This document shows positions 1 to 21,400 of a stretch of 42,286 bases of DNA, piece after piece. The notes below the pieces were generated by a model, which made no database searches, was not told where the DNA came from, and worked only from the letters and a program-made list of their open reading frames with translations. Each line of letters begins with the position of its first letter. The first letter of the stretch is position 1. Source of the stretch: Lingula anatina (taxonomy: Eukaryota > Brachiopoda > Lingulata > Lingulida > Lingulidae); NCBI RefSeq assembly GCF_001039355.2, contig NW_019775568.1:225210-267495 (forward strand), in the 5' to 3' direction. The translations under genes and the position numbers were made by a program.

Positions 1-989
1 ACGCGATCTACGGGAACCGCTGCGCTACCCATAAGAAGACTACGCAAGCCACGACGCTACCAGAAATGTCTTCGTTGTCTTCGTTTTACTACCCAGATGC
101 TGTCGTCGCGCGCAACATTTGAAATTTATGAACTTTAATGACCATAAGTCACGTCAAAGGATACTTGAAAATGCATGAACTATTGTGGCCATAAGTCACG
201 TTTATATTGCATGAATTTTTGTATTCAATGTTTGGAGATTTAATAATCATATTGGAAATGTAATACATGTCTTTTTATTTCCGAAGGTTGGGGATAGACT
301 TTCCCCAAGGTACAGGCAACATCAATCCCACACCGCGTCGGGGTGTCGTCGCCGATTCGAGGCGAACGGCCGCGTCGCGTTACAATATTTAACAAACCCA
401 TGGATGTTATGCCTTTCTCAGTTGTCATTAAACAAGACCCTTAGTTTTAGGTTTGGTTACTCAAAAAAGTTGATATAGAGTTCAGTTTTCAGTGGTCTAT
501 AACACTCACTTTGGAACTATTTTCTTTACATTCATATTAGGGTCAAAGGACTAAAATGAAGGCTTGTGGTCAGAATTCCCATTCACTTGCTTGATGCAGA
601 TCTGAATAGCAAGTTTAACCCCGGCATATTATATCTTAGGTTAAAACAATCTATACTATACATACTATTTAGCTACAATACAGCATTAAATGTATTATGA
701 GGCAAGCACAAAGTGTTTATAATTTGGGATGGCCTTCTAGCACGTACAAGTATTGGCTGTTGTCTTTGGCCTTTTCCTCGAAGCCCCTCTTCAGATAGTG
801 AACGGTGCAGATACTTCTTAAATGCAGACAACTGACCAGTTATATGTTGGTATCTGTTATTTCCTGACCAACAGAAATGAGACATTTCTGTTTTCTGCTG
901 CCCTGTCTTTATCCACTTCTTACAAGGGCACAGGGGAATGATTGTGCTTCTAAAATGCATTTTTCTGACCAACAGATGTAAAGTGTGTG
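1..989. other. Probable NABP 3' UTR and unassigned CpG-containing DNA
   Basis: No gene can be supported here. Positions 1-120 and about 290-385 are richer in CpG than the surrounding AT-rich DNA. A minus-strand open frame crosses the second block, but it has no recognisable product and no convincing splice sites. The stretch just below 990 should be the 3' UTR of the minus-strand NABP gene. A minus-strand AATAAA (TTTATT on the plus strand, 274-279) could be its polyadenylation signal, which is inference. Two copies of the 13-mer CCATAAGTCACGT lie at 142-154 and 189-201. Confidence 0.4.
142..201. repeat. Two direct copies of CCATAAGTCACGT
   Basis: The 13-mer occurs at 142-154 and 189-201, 47 bp apart. 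Each copy is preceded by ATGAACT-like sequence (ATGAACTTTAATGA and ATGAACTATTGTGG). The core AAGTCACGT resembles CRE/bZIP-type sites, but no gene start is identified beside it. Confidence 0.6.
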
Positions 990-9366
<8,377 letters not shown>

Positions 9367-9730
9367 TATAATGCGTAAAACAACCAAATTATAAAAGAAA
9401 TCTACAGCAGGAAATTTTATAGCCCTTTCCTCATAATTGAAATGGGAAACATATTACATCGATTATTTGGCATTATAAAACGCGCGCCGTTCGGGTAGAT
9501 AAATTAGGGTACCGTGCAACCTTCTTGAGTCCATTCAGATAAATATATTCTGTCATTTATGAAGGTCAAATAAATTTAATTTAAGCATTTTTCGTGCTAA
9601 GCAATACAATGTAGTTTAAAGAAAACACGTATTTATTAATGTACAGTATTTTCGCGCGTTTTATCTGATCTATTTTATTGGCAAGCATTATTGGTGGATA
9701 TCGTGACAAGTTTCCGTCTCGGCCAGGAAG
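9367..9730. promoter_or_regulatory. Putative divergent promoter region between NABP and plus-strand exons
   Basis: The interval separates the NABP start codon (9366, minus) from the first plausible plus-strand ATG exon (9731). It and the following several hundred bases contain more CpG (for example CGCGCGCCG near 9481 and CGCGCG near 9653) than the flanking introns, as expected of a head-to-head promoter. No TATA box or start site can be fixed from sequence. Confidence 0.5.
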
Positions 9731-9794
9731 ATGACTAGGATTCCTTCTCCCTCAACTAAGCCGGAGAAAATTGTTTCGGTTTTAAACCGGATGG
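9731..9794 (+). CDS. Candidate short first coding exon, gene uncertain
   Basis: An ATG in good context (GGAAGATGAC) opens 21 codons (MTRIPSPSTKPEKIVSVLNRM) plus one base, ending at a consensus donor G|GTAAGA (9795). Joining this exon directly to the mini-exon at 10554 or to the acceptor before 15968 runs into a stop within a few codons. It is therefore either an upstream short ORF in the 5' leader of the transcription-factor gene, an alternative first exon with an unseen partner, or not an exon at all. Confidence 0.35.
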
Positions 9795-10553
9795 GTAAGA
9801 CGTATTTTTGTTAATGTAATTTATTAAACCCCTGTGTGTCATTTAGGGCGTCTGTAGTGTAGTAGCCAGCCCCTGGCGGAGACTTGGGTTATAGTTTAAT
9901 TCATGTGGCCTTATCAGCACAGCAACCGAGGCCGTGCTGGAGGAGTGGAAAATATGCATGCTTGCAGTTCGTGACTTGACCCCTCCTCCGCCGTGGTTAA
10001 TATTGAACACAGCGAAGCCTACACACGACGCGCTGATAAATGGCTCACGTTACCTCACATTTCACTTGCCATTCACAAGGGGCGTTTTATTGAAGTCACG
10101 CACCACGACCGTGTGCGATACAAAGAGATTCAGTTACCGGCGGCTTGTTCATGAATTTGCAATAAACGCACGGCTGGGACAATGTACTACGTGCTCTGAC
10201 ACACTTCCATATCACTGCAACTCAAGATGAATCAAGGGGTCAGATTCGGCACAAGACGGCGACGACTAACGTTCGTGTTTACACTGTGACCACTGCTGCT
10301 TGTACCGCACTAATTTCAGCCGTTCTCGGGGTAATCGTCTACGGTAAATGTTACTTCTAAAAACCAGTTTATTCCTTAATTAGCAGTCTGTTTAGTGTTT
10401 TGTTTTTCTGTGTCACGGTTGGTAGATTTTGATCCGTGTTTGTGTCATATCCTATTTACCGTGAATTGAGGACTGGGATGGTGATAAAGTTCCCATGTGT
10501 CCACCACAATCTGTGGGTGCAAGTTTGGTTCTTTAACTATTTTTTTCTCTCAG

Positions 10554-10588
10554 TTCACCAGTGATATGACAGGTGTTCCAAGCAGACT
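10554..10588 (+). other. Candidate 35-nt 5' UTR mini-exon of the bHLH-like gene
   Basis: A strong polypyrimidine acceptor (TTTTTTTCTCTCAG, ending 10553) and a consensus donor (ACT|GTAAGTAC, from 10589) bracket 35 bases. They contain an ATG that, if spliced to 15958, meets an in-frame TGA after eight codons. That fits a leader exon with a short upstream ORF. Confidence 0.45.
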
Positions 10589-13500
10589 GTAAGTACATTC
10601 ACTCCAGTATAATTAATAAGATGAATGATTTTATGATTTTAGAATTTGTCAGAAAATAATTGGTGAAAAAGTTAGTTGAAGTCAAAAGGTTAACAAGACC
10701 AAGTTATTAATAGGGTACAGCAGGTATACTATGGCACCTTTGGGAGTTGAATACATCTCAGCTAAAGAACAGAGTATTCGTGTAACATCTAATGGAGTTG
10801 AACACATGGAGTTGTTTTTGTCCCATTTAGAAAAAATCACTTAAATTAAGAGTATCATAAATGCTGTCTGTTTTTTAATGTAAATTTCTATATTGTGAAT
10901 TGTATTTACCCCCGCATGAGGACACAGACAATGCTAGAATTGATTTTTTTATTAAGATGTAGGTCATGCATCCAGGTCACTATCCTCCCTGAGCTCTCCA
11001 GATATGACAGACCATTAACTTTTTTTTTAGGAAGGCATGAATCTAAAAAGAGGAGTGAACCTTATATTTTAATAGTCATGTAAAAAATTTAATGTGATGA
11101 TTCTACAACAAGTGTTATCATGTCTGGCAAAATAAACACTGCATATTGTAGATATAATATAGATTTTTAAAATGGACATTCCACCACTTTTTATCTGTAA
11201 AATGAAATATCATCGAGTGACATAGCTTGGTAGACTCATGGATTTTAGTCTAAAAACCTAGAAGGGTAGAATAATGTTCTGTTTTGTGGCCCAATCTTAT
11301 TGCCTTCGTAATGAAACCAAAACAGGTTTTAAAACAAGTACTGTGCTTGGAGTATGTATGCCTGCCTGTGTATTTGAGGGCTTCCTACAGAATACTGGTT
11401 TATGATGAATAAATGGTTTTGTGTGAGTGTAAATTGGATAGGTTTTCAGAAACACCTACACTAGAAGGTTGCCTTTTGCATATTCATTGTTTATTGTCAT
11501 GTTCTTACATGCAACATTATAATAGTACATAGGTGTGTGTGTGTGTATTGTTTTTTTACCACTGCACTAGTACTTTATGTTGTTTACACGTTTTCAGGTA
11601 AAAAAAAAGTCAGTCTAAGCATTTTATGAAAAAAATGCCGCATGTCAAAATATTTTTTGCTAAAAGTCAGAGGTATAAGGTGGTTATCCCATTCATTCAC
11701 AAATTCACTTTAACATTTCACCTGAGTTCTAATGAAGGAAATGCAAATGTCATCTAGAGACAAGACTTTGTCACAGTTCAATATGGTTGAAGTGGAAGAT
11801 TCTGCATGAAATGCTGACATTTTGAAAAGCGTGACGCACGTGTGGTTCAGGCAGTAATATCTCTGCTGTTGGACTTTATATTCAGCATTAATTACTACTG
11901 GAAGGTGATTTAATTGGCATGTTACACATGGTATGTTTCTTGGGTGTAGATGGCATGCTGGCTGCCTGGTTTGTTGCGGTGATGACGCGATCTTTTCAAT
12001 AGGCAAAAAATTATCAAGATTTCTGATACATTATTTTATAATCACCAAAGTTATATTTCTGTATATTATTTGTGGTGCTTTTACTGCATAGTATAGAACT
12101 ACAGAGTAGCCTGCTTTTTAATTTTGTTGCTACGACTCAATAAGAAGGTTCTAATTTTAAGAAATTATTACTCTAAAAATGCAGTATCTGTAAAATTCAC
12201 TATTTTCCTCCTTTGAAAAGTTAAGAGTAATTACCATATGTGTACCTGTATTTCTGCCTGTGTGATGAGCCTGCCTTGATCTGTCTTTTTGTCTGTCTTG
12301 ATCTCTTTTTGCTTGCCCATCAGTTTGCATACTCATTTTGTCTGTACATGTTTCTCCAATTATTTGCTTGTCTCTCAGTCAATTTATTTTGAGTTCAAAC
12401 ACCTTTCTTAATATGTGTTGGAAACGGTAACATTTTGGAAAAAAAAGTACCACCACAATTTCTATTGGCTTGTTCTACTATTTGAATCATCATGGCATAA
12501 TGAATAAAGCACAAAGCTCGCAACCAACTGAAGGTTTTAGCTTGGTTCCATCAAGGTTTCAAGTACTTTCTTAGGCATGTTTTATGTTGATATGTTAGAC
12601 GTGATTGATGAAGGTATTTGTTATGCAGACATGATAGTAGATTTTGGCATTTGTATTTACTAGGTCATAATGGAATCATTGCAGAGATAACTTATTTTGT
12701 TGATATTTCATAAATTCTAAATGTATATGTGTATATAGTCTTAGATCTTTTGTATTTTGTTAACTACATATCATAAGGGAAAAACAGTGTGTATCTGTTC
12801 CTCCGTAATCAATATTTTCAAGATAACTTGAATGTCACGTTGAGAGAAATAAAAGAGGCTGGTTCTCAGTCATGCCTTCATGCAGGGCAAACCTCTGCAA
12901 TCAATAGATGTGAAATATTCATTTTCATCACGTTACAATCTAAAAGCCTCCCCACCTACCCTCCCTTGTGGGCCACTAATAAAAGTTCTAATTCAACAGC
13001 AAGGGAAGGCAACCACAGTATAATCTGGTTCAGAATGTTGTTAAACTATAAATTGTTTTAAGTTTAAAACATTATTATAGAATAATATATACTAGTAAAT
13101 GACCAGGGATTTGAATATCTGAAGCACAGTTGGGTCTCTCAGTTGGAGGGTACAGTTACAGAGAGGCCCCAAAGCACCTGAGACTTTTATATCCTTTGTG
13201 AATGGCTTAGTTGTGTGGTGACACAGTTCTAGAATAAAACCTCACTGAACACAGAAAAGGGTACATAGGCAACTACTTGCTATATGAATGGATTTAGGCA
13301 GTATGGGAGTGAGGGTGGTGGGGGATCGCCCCCCTTCCCCACCCACACCCCCACACATGCACACACCAAGTTCTTTTAAGTAACTTGCGTCTGGAATTCA
13401 TCATAAGTTTTGTTGTAATTATTATTATTGCATCAATGCATGTACTTTGTGTCAGAAAGATGGGATACTGGAAAAAAACAACATTGAGTATCTCAGTAAA

Positions 13501-15957
13501 TGTGTTTTTCAATATAACCGCGTTAAAGCTGATGAAAATCATTCATATACTTGTACCACATATCTTGCCTATGGTACCGTGACATAGTATGTGAGTATTG
13601 ATGGTGGCTGTGATGCAGGATACAATATATTCACGTTGGTGTCACCGCCACTGTACTTACCTGAGTCCTCTGTATGTGACTAGAATGCGACTAACGTGTT
13701 CAAGTGACACAAAGCAATTTAAGCTGAACCTTTTTGTAACACATGCCCCGTCACGGTTCATATGCCGTAGGTACAAGAGGCTCACAACTGTTGGACTTGT
13801 TGAGTCATAGAGCATTTGTTAAATGCTGCACAGTAAAATTTCAGTGATTTGTAGATTTTACTGAAAATTTACGTGTACCTCTTCATAGTGGAGGGTCAAA
13901 ACAACTGTCATTTGTAAACTATGGAATCAGATGATAAGCAAAAACAAACACATATTGATTTATTAAGTTGAACTTTTTGATAAAGTAAATCTTGTTATCA
14001 GAAAGTGTTTAAAATACAAACATTTATGTCCCTATAATTAGTGTACTTCATGATTGATAAGAACGAGCTTCTCTTTGGCCTGAGGTGAATGGATGTGAAA
14101 GTGAAGTTAACAAGCCAACTGGAACAGGTAAAGACACCCCCCCCCCCCGCCCCTTTATTTTTTATTCCCAAAAAGTATCAAAGGAACATGGTTACATGCA
14201 AAGAGGGATTTAAATTTTATGCAATAAAGAAAGAAAAAACATGGCTCTTTGTGAAAAGCAGTTGGAATATTCGTTTTCTTGAAAAAGCATTTTTGTTATG
14301 TAAAATGGTTGATTTGGTCATTCAACCATTACACTTTTCAGCTCGTGAATGCCACAAACAAATTATGTCTAATATTGACTGCAATTAGATCCTTGCATCC
14401 TAGCAGGTAGCAGCTCACGAAGAGCCTCATCAGGTTGGACACTATGGGGAAACAGGTCAGCTTTGAAATAATTTGCCAAATACTCAAACAAGTGCAGAGC
14501 TTTTTTTTTCTTAAACCAAACTTTTCAACTTGGTTTCTACATTTAATTGATTCTGCAGAAGAGATCTCAATTTCCCTGTAGACTAAATCTTTTAAACAGA
14601 TGTTCTCCTTCATTACCAAAACAAAGCAGCAGAGTCATCCCTGTCCCCTACCATAAGGGATGATAGGACTGGTCTGAGACCCACGGACATTCTACAAAAA
14701 AAAAAAAGTCCCAGATTGCACCCATTTCCCTAGAAAATTCTTGGGTTCCACAGAGAGAAGTGGCAAGAAGAAGAGACAGAAGAAATTAAAAGAAATTCCA
14801 TCTTCTTGATGTCCCTTATCTGCCGGTGATAAGATTCGATATTATTGATAATCATGCTGCACTGTATTCTACAGCACATGACACGGTTTGATTAGAACTC
14901 AGCTGTGAGACTTGTTCCCCGGTTATGCTTCTCGCCACGTCTCTGGAAATTATTGATTTGAAGACGGTTCTTACTGTGAAACGCTCTCAGGCAGCAGTTT
15001 TTCTTTTTCTGTCAAATGCATGCAGTTGGACCCTCACAGAAATTATTACAATGGGTAGTATATGTCACAAGGCCTACATTAACATGGCATATTGCCCTTG
15101 ATTGTCATTATTAGGTGTTATTGGTGTCCTAGTTTATCTCTCTCCCTCCCCCCCTCCCCACACACACACACTTATGTCTTAAGAATTGCTGTTTAAATAT
15201 AGTTTAAAGTACAGAGTATCCAGCCCATGCATATGCATCTGTTGCGTGTCTGCATTGTGCATGTCTTGTGGAATTGGCAGGCCATGATGGTTCACCTTTT
15301 GTTCTCCAGCTTCTGAATTAGCATTAATTTGATATTGGGAATATTGCCTTTCTGGATGCTTCAGTTTACTAAGTTCTAAAAAGGTGGAATAAATTTACGT
15401 GGTTTTATAGGTTCAGAAATAGGAATGAGGTTATGATGACCTTATATCTCTTGCAGATATGACTTGAGTAACTCACCTGTGTGGCCTGATGGTTTCAGGT
15501 GTTCATTGTGTATCATAATAGCCTACTTTATTTTACCTGTGGCTTGGTGATATTGTAAGTGATTTTGACTGATCGTCAGGAAACACCTTTTTTATAGAAT
15601 AAATTTATTTTTCAGTTGTGAAACAACCATTGACAAATTTAACAAAATTAACTTTGAATTTAAATCATGGTTGCACTAACAACAAGTGTGTATATCAATT
15701 TTAAAAGGTCTAACATGATCTTTCTATGATGCTGTAGCCATTTAAATGTTTTATCTGTTTTATTACAAAAGAATATTTCAGATGCTTAATTACAGTTCAG
15801 TTGATTTACTCATTTGCCAATATGCTCATTTGCCGTCCAACTGATATAAATCGTGAATGGTTAATAGCCATAGTGAAATGTGATATAATTAATTACACAG
15901 AGACAGAAATGAAACTATCTATCAGTGTTCACTCTTTCATTTTTTCTTCATTCTCAG
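10589..15957. other. Gene-poor stretch, probably the long leader intron of the bHLH-like gene
   Basis: No exon could be supported by joint splice sites and codon pattern on either strand. The stretch holds short microsatellites and homopolymers (a TG run near 11532, C-rich tracts near 13329 and 14137, a CA run near 15160). Open frames here are short and show no recognisable domains. The stretch ends in a good acceptor (TTTTTTCTTCATTCTCAG) ending at 15957, just before the coding start at 15968. Confidence 0.45.
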
Positions 15958-15967
15958 CTGACAGCAC

Positions 15968-18405
15968 ATGGTAACCATGACGGACTCTGTTAGGAATGAT
16001 GGAACCCAGCCACTCCCCCCTCTGTCCAAGCTGAAGCTCTCTCTGCCCTACAAGGCACTCAAAGCATGGCTGGCCCTAGCGGAGCAGGAACACTGCAAGT
16101 TTGTGGCGGCTGATCAGGAAGGTGAGGCACTTTCACTTTCTCTTCCACTTGCTTTTAGCCAGGACGAGGTGAAGATGTTACTACAAGTCATAAATGGTAA
16201 TGGTTGTGTAGTGAGGCATTATTATCATATGTCCAAGTCTGTAAGTACTTAAGATATTAATCTGAAGGCAAAGCAGGAATTTTCTTTTTTAAATGGAAGT
16301 GAAGTGAATTTTGTTATTGATAGCATTGTGACTAAAATTATTCACACCTATGATATTAAAACTTTGAAACTTCATTATCCATTCCATGATTTCTGTTTTA
16401 ACCCCGTTTGTCTATTAAGTTTTTTTTTATTTTAAAAACTGATTCATTTTTATTGTGATTGATAAGTATGAAGACATGGTATCACCAGTAGCTAAAATTC
16501 ATTTTGTCTGAAGAAAACGAAAAAACAAAAATGCTTGCTTTTTTGAGATTCCAGAGAATGTTAATATTTGAAAGAATTGTCATGTAGGACTATTTTACTA
16601 TTACATGTAAACTGCGAAATAATTAAATAGTGTACTCTTCTGTTGTTAAAAATATGAACATGTCAGAAGAATCAGTGGTGAAAACATTGTGCAAAACCTG
16701 CCCAGTTGTGAACAGATGATAATCCAGGTGTGAATTATCACCAACTTATCACTGTGTGTGTTTGAGGATATCTTCAGAAAAGATATCAGATTCACCAGTA
16801 TTGAATACTGTGTGTTTTTACCTTTGACTTCTGCCTCTCAAGTGACAGAAGTCTTCATTTCTAGCCAACAATACATGTATTCTAATACTCAAAAAGTTTT
16901 CAGTGAATATTTAAATAATTCACGCACAGAATAATAATATGTAAAATATTATTTTCTCTCCAGGTCATTTTGCATACCAGCTGTACATGAACCATGTGAA
17001 GCAGGATTTATTCCATGTAGAACTCAAGTTCCTGAAGGCTCCAATCATTCAACTTTTAGAAGACTCGTATGAGGTGGCAGTCAACATTGAAGAGGTGGTA
17101 GATGTTGCTGAAGAAAAAGAGGAGAAGGCTCAGGAAAACTGCTTGCAGGAGGAACAAAAACTGCATGGAGCAATCCCCAAACTTGTGAAGTTTGATGGCA
17201 AAGATAGGGAGATTGCAACCCATTCTCCCCCTGATATTTCTTACACAGGGGGCAGCAATGGTCAGTTTTCTAAGGAGGACTGGTCTTTGGGTCAACCAGT
17301 CAGTTTGACCATCCCACCCAAGCTACCAGTATCTACCTCAGTAGTACCTAAACGGGAGGCAAGACTTGGCCAGTTCAGGGATTATAATAACACATGGCCA
17401 CAGGAGGATGGACCATTAGATTTATCAAAACCTGTGAAACGAAAAGAGGAGCGAGACGCAAGTAAAGTCACTGTTAACCATGAAATGGTTGAGACCATGT
17501 TAAAACCTGAGAATTTGTTAAAGCCTGAGAATTATCCCCACATGGCGGCACTTGCCTACCAGCAGTGGGCCTTACAAGCTGGCAATCCGCTGGCTTTCAC
17601 CTTCCCCAATCATGTTTTGAACAATATGAACAACATGAACAAACCACCTGGAGGCAGGCCCCGAGGCAGAGGACGACCTCCTGGCAAGTCCTCAAGTAAC
17701 TGTAGGTCTGTGAAACACCAGCTTTCAGAATCCAAGGAAATCACGTCATCGCTGCCACGTAGTGCAGACAGTGCCATTGTATCCAGTACACAGAGGCAGC
17801 TGGGGAGCTCCAAGAATTCCCTCTCTCCTCATCAACATGGTGTCACTGGGCAGGTGTCAGAGGTTGCTGGGACATCTGCCATACAGAGACCGCAGTCCCC
17901 TCAACTGTCACAGTACATGACCTACGCTTCCTTCTTACAGAATACCATCAGTTCCTCCTCGTCTAGTCTGGACGTGCCCCACGTCAACAGCTCTACCTCT
18001 TGTGGCACTCTAGACTCTGCCTCTGATGATGAGATTACCGACCGTCGCACAAACCGTTCATTTATTCACCGCCCTAGAGACCGCGGGAAGGCCATATTGA
18101 GATCCAGGCAAATTCGACACGAGATGGGGTGTGTGATGTCGTACCTGAAGCAACTGTTACCTCCAGAAATGCGATATGGTAGGACCATGTTTCAAGCGAC
18201 AATACTCGAGCTTTCTACAGACTATATCGCAGAGTTGCAGAAACAGGAGAGGGAAAATCTCCGGTGTTTGGATATAGAGAGACAGAGACATCAGCGCCTC
18301 CTATCTCAGGCTCAGGAATTAAAGAGAGCTCTGTATGGGAGCAATAATAGTGGGGAAGTGGGGAAGGAACTGGGAGAGAACATCAAGGATATGGAAAGCA
18401 ATTGA
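15968..18405 (+). CDS. Putative transcription factor with CtBP-type motif, AT-hook and divergent bHLH-zipper, two coding exons
   Basis: Coding exons are 15968-16121 and 16964-18405. The intron is GT-AG (E|GTGAGG...TTTTCTCTCCAG|), the split codon is GGT, and the product is 531 residues. An in-frame TGA at 15959-15961 precedes the ATG, fixing the start (a second ATG follows at 15977). Residues 1-120 are a hydrophobic/acidic region with no recognised domain. PLDLSKPVKRK (residue 202 on) matches the PxDLS CtBP-binding motif. GGRPRGRGRPPGK (281-293) is an AT-hook. Residues 300-415 are Ser/Gln-rich. Residues 429-510 look like basic-helix-loop-helix-zipper: RSRQIRHEM, a first helix to QLLPPEMR, then a second helix and coiled coil (ATILELSTDYIAELQKQ). 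The second half resembles MiT/TFE-type proteins, but the basic region lacks the usual E-box-reading ERxR arrangement. By inference it is nuclear and possibly a CtBP-dependent repressor. I do not recognise a named family. Confidence 0.88.
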
Positions 18406-21400
18406 AATTTTTTTCCTCATTAATTAAATTATAATTGTTTTAGAAGATGTAGCAGGAGCTAGAATGCAATAATTTTAATGCCATAAAATATTCACTCAAT
18501 TTATATAGGCCAATATTCATCATATATTATATATCTTATATGGTAGTTTTTTCTATCTATACACTGTACGGGTTTATTTGTATATTGAGTGCTAGATATT
18601 AAAATTTTAAGACCTTCAGTTATTCTCAATTTTAGATATTTTGAGAAGGAAATTGAATAGAATGCTTTTTAAGACATTTTAACTGTTATTCCCAAATGAA
18701 AATAGTTATTTTAAGTGAAATGAGTGTGTTAAACTTGTGTAGTTTTTGGCAACCATACAACCAGTCTTCTGAACATCATCATTATCATAGCAGCCTGTCA
18801 CACCTCTGCTGGCTGGTTTTGGTCTTCACAGACTTCACCACACATTGCGTGTTTTTGTCCGTGTTGGGTTGAACCTTAACTCACCACGTTGGTTCAGTGT
18901 GGGTTGATGAGTACTAGATGCCAGATTGCCTGTGTATCAGGACCATGCGGCAGGTTGCATGAGGTGACTTTTACTTGTTGCAGGCTGAATGACCTGACTT
19001 AACCTAAGCATATCATTCAGAATAGCTTGTTTTTGCATAAAGAGGACATTGTTCAGTACAAAAATGTTCTTATTTTTAAATATTAATTAAACATTACCTC
19101 TAAATTCTAAGGTAAAATCTGCAAGGAATTTAAAGAGAATCCTTGCTTATTTATACAACAAAACAAAAAGCTTACTCCAACTTTTATCATTATGATAATT
19201 CTCTTCCCTTCTTAAGCAGTGTGTTGAAGCCTTACACTTTTCTTACCTGTATTCTGTATTCAGTTTTTTTAAATTTGAAAATTTTCAAGAAATTTTATAG
19301 AACTACCTCACAAAAACTATAACCTCTGTTACACATCAATTGAAACATACTTTCAAATGTAGAACATACTTCATTTTAACAAAATGTCAATTTTTTTTAA
19401 AGTTGTAGTTCATTGTGCAACCATACAAGTATTACATACTGTAGGTTTAAAATCAAATGAAGTTTTTTTTTGCTTCCATATACTTTAAAAATTAATTGTA
19501 CAATGTGCCATAGCAGGTTTGCAGTAATATCTCTTAATGCGGAGAAATCAGGAAAGGCTTTGTTCCCAGATATGTTGGTCTTTTTGTAGAAGTAAATTAT
19601 AGGGTGGGTGGGCGTTTACAATATGTATTTGTTTTGAGCTTAACATGCAAGCCTCATTACCCAACTTATGGAAACGATTTCAGTTCTTTACAAATTTTAA
19701 TTACATCTTGAATACAAGAAAAATAGCTTGTTGCAGAAACAGCATTTTTAGTTGTTTTTTTTTTAATCTTGTTAAGCCTAATAGGATAGGTATTTATTTT
19801 AGAAGTTTTATTTCAAAAAGACTAATTAACTGCATTATTTTATGCCTGCCCTCAATCACTGCCAATACAACAGCACTGTCATTGCATAAAATTTCTGAAT
19901 TACATGTTAACTATAATAATTGAGAAAAAAAGATGGATGCCTTTTGATTTAAAGTAGTGTACAAATTAAAGCATTTTATACAAGTGTAGTATAGATAAAT
20001 TTTCTGCAGCTTTTGTATTTTGCGTAATGTTTAAAATCATAGAGATTTGGCACGTCTATCAAATCTTTATTAGGTTAGTTGGTATGAGTTAGCATATACA
20101 TCATATAATCTGTGTTGGAGAACCCCTTTTAAAATGCTGACTTCGCAGTTAATATTGTGGCATGAAAATGGGGAAAGAAGTTTGAATTTCAGGTTTTTGT
20201 TGAGTGTAAAAAAACATTAAGCAGGCCCAATTGCTGCACAGAGCATTGTTCTAGAGCACATCAGAGCAGAAGTGAGGTTTTGGTGGAGTTAACGTTCTAA
20301 ATTAAAGTTGCACTTCGTTGAAAATTAAAAAAAAAAAAAAGAGAAGAGATACCTTGATTGAAGATCTGCAGGTATTTATGCTTAGAGTACTTGTTACTAC
20401 TTAACCTTCAGCATTGTAAAAAAAGTATTTAAAAGGATATTTTATTGTATTTTTTGGCTTATATTGTGGCTATGATGAAATATCTGTATGAAGATATTAT
20501 AAAGAAGACATGGCTTGATGAGCTTTTCAAAACGATATCGCATATAACTTACTTGCATCAAACTACATGTAATCACCCTTGCCAGTAATTTGGGACTCAT
20601 TTAGCACTTGGGATAGTAATAAAATTTAAGTTGCCTCAAAGGTTTTCATGTAGATGTGTTGTTAGATAATATAGAGTATCAGATTTTAGGTGTTAGTAAG
20701 CCCTAATTTTAGCCCTTCATTGCAGTAAACAGGCAGTTGATTTTGTTGGATTTGAAAATCAAATACTCAATGTTCACGATATGGCTGTGGGCACTTCATG
20801 GGGAAATTTTACGACAGGTTAGGAACTTTATAGCACAGTATGTAGTTAATAATGTGCACTTATGCTTGTGCATTTTTACTCAAAGGAAAATAACAGTAAA
20901 ATTCTTGAGCACAAGCAAATTATTCAAATAATAGTCATTCTGTATATTAATCATGATAGGGCTATATTGTCTGCAAATAAGGTTTATATTAAACTATTCT
21001 GTACATAAGCAGTTAATTTACTGCTTGAATTGCATTTAATTCTAAAAGTGAGCAGAAATAGTTCTCAAAGTTCATCATTATAAGTACAAATTTTTGGTAA
21101 ACTTAATTATATTGTGTCCTATTATCTAGGTTGCTCAATTTGTTGAAAATGTGGTCAACCCTTGGGGGGAATTGTATGGTCACTTGTTGCTACCTCTCAT
21201 GTTAACTAGAAAAGTGCTGCCAGTGTTACTTAACTACCATGTTGTCAACATGTGTCCAGTTACTTTGAGTCAGCTTGCTCTTATTGGTTCACACTAGCAC
21301 AGAATTCCTTTTTGCAAAAGTGCTCGATAATTTAAGCTAAATCAAACTTATGAACTAAATTATTTGTGAAATTCCTCCAAAAAGGTAAAATGCCTTATAT

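Noticed and set aside
240-428. Minus-strand 62-codon open frame across the CpG-containing block
   Set aside because: No recognisable domain, no convincing splice sites, and the composition follows the CpG block; more likely a chance frame.
9934-10230. Plus-strand 98-codon frame in the promoter region
   Set aside because: No domain and no splice support; GC-richer promoter DNA has fewer chance stops.
13305-13360. Possible G-quadruplex and C-rich tract
   Set aside because: Only three clear G-runs of three or more lie within reach on the plus strand, so the motif is incomplete.
14100-14460. Possible small exon near 14400 (AGCAG|GTAGCAGCTCACGAAG...)
   Set aside because: A short open stretch lies between acceptor-like and donor-like sites, but no neighbouring exon joins it in phase.
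17056-17295. Minus-strand frames opposite the transcription-factor exon, here and at 17610-17813
   Set aside because: They are shadows of the plus-strand coding sequence, with no start or splice context of their own.
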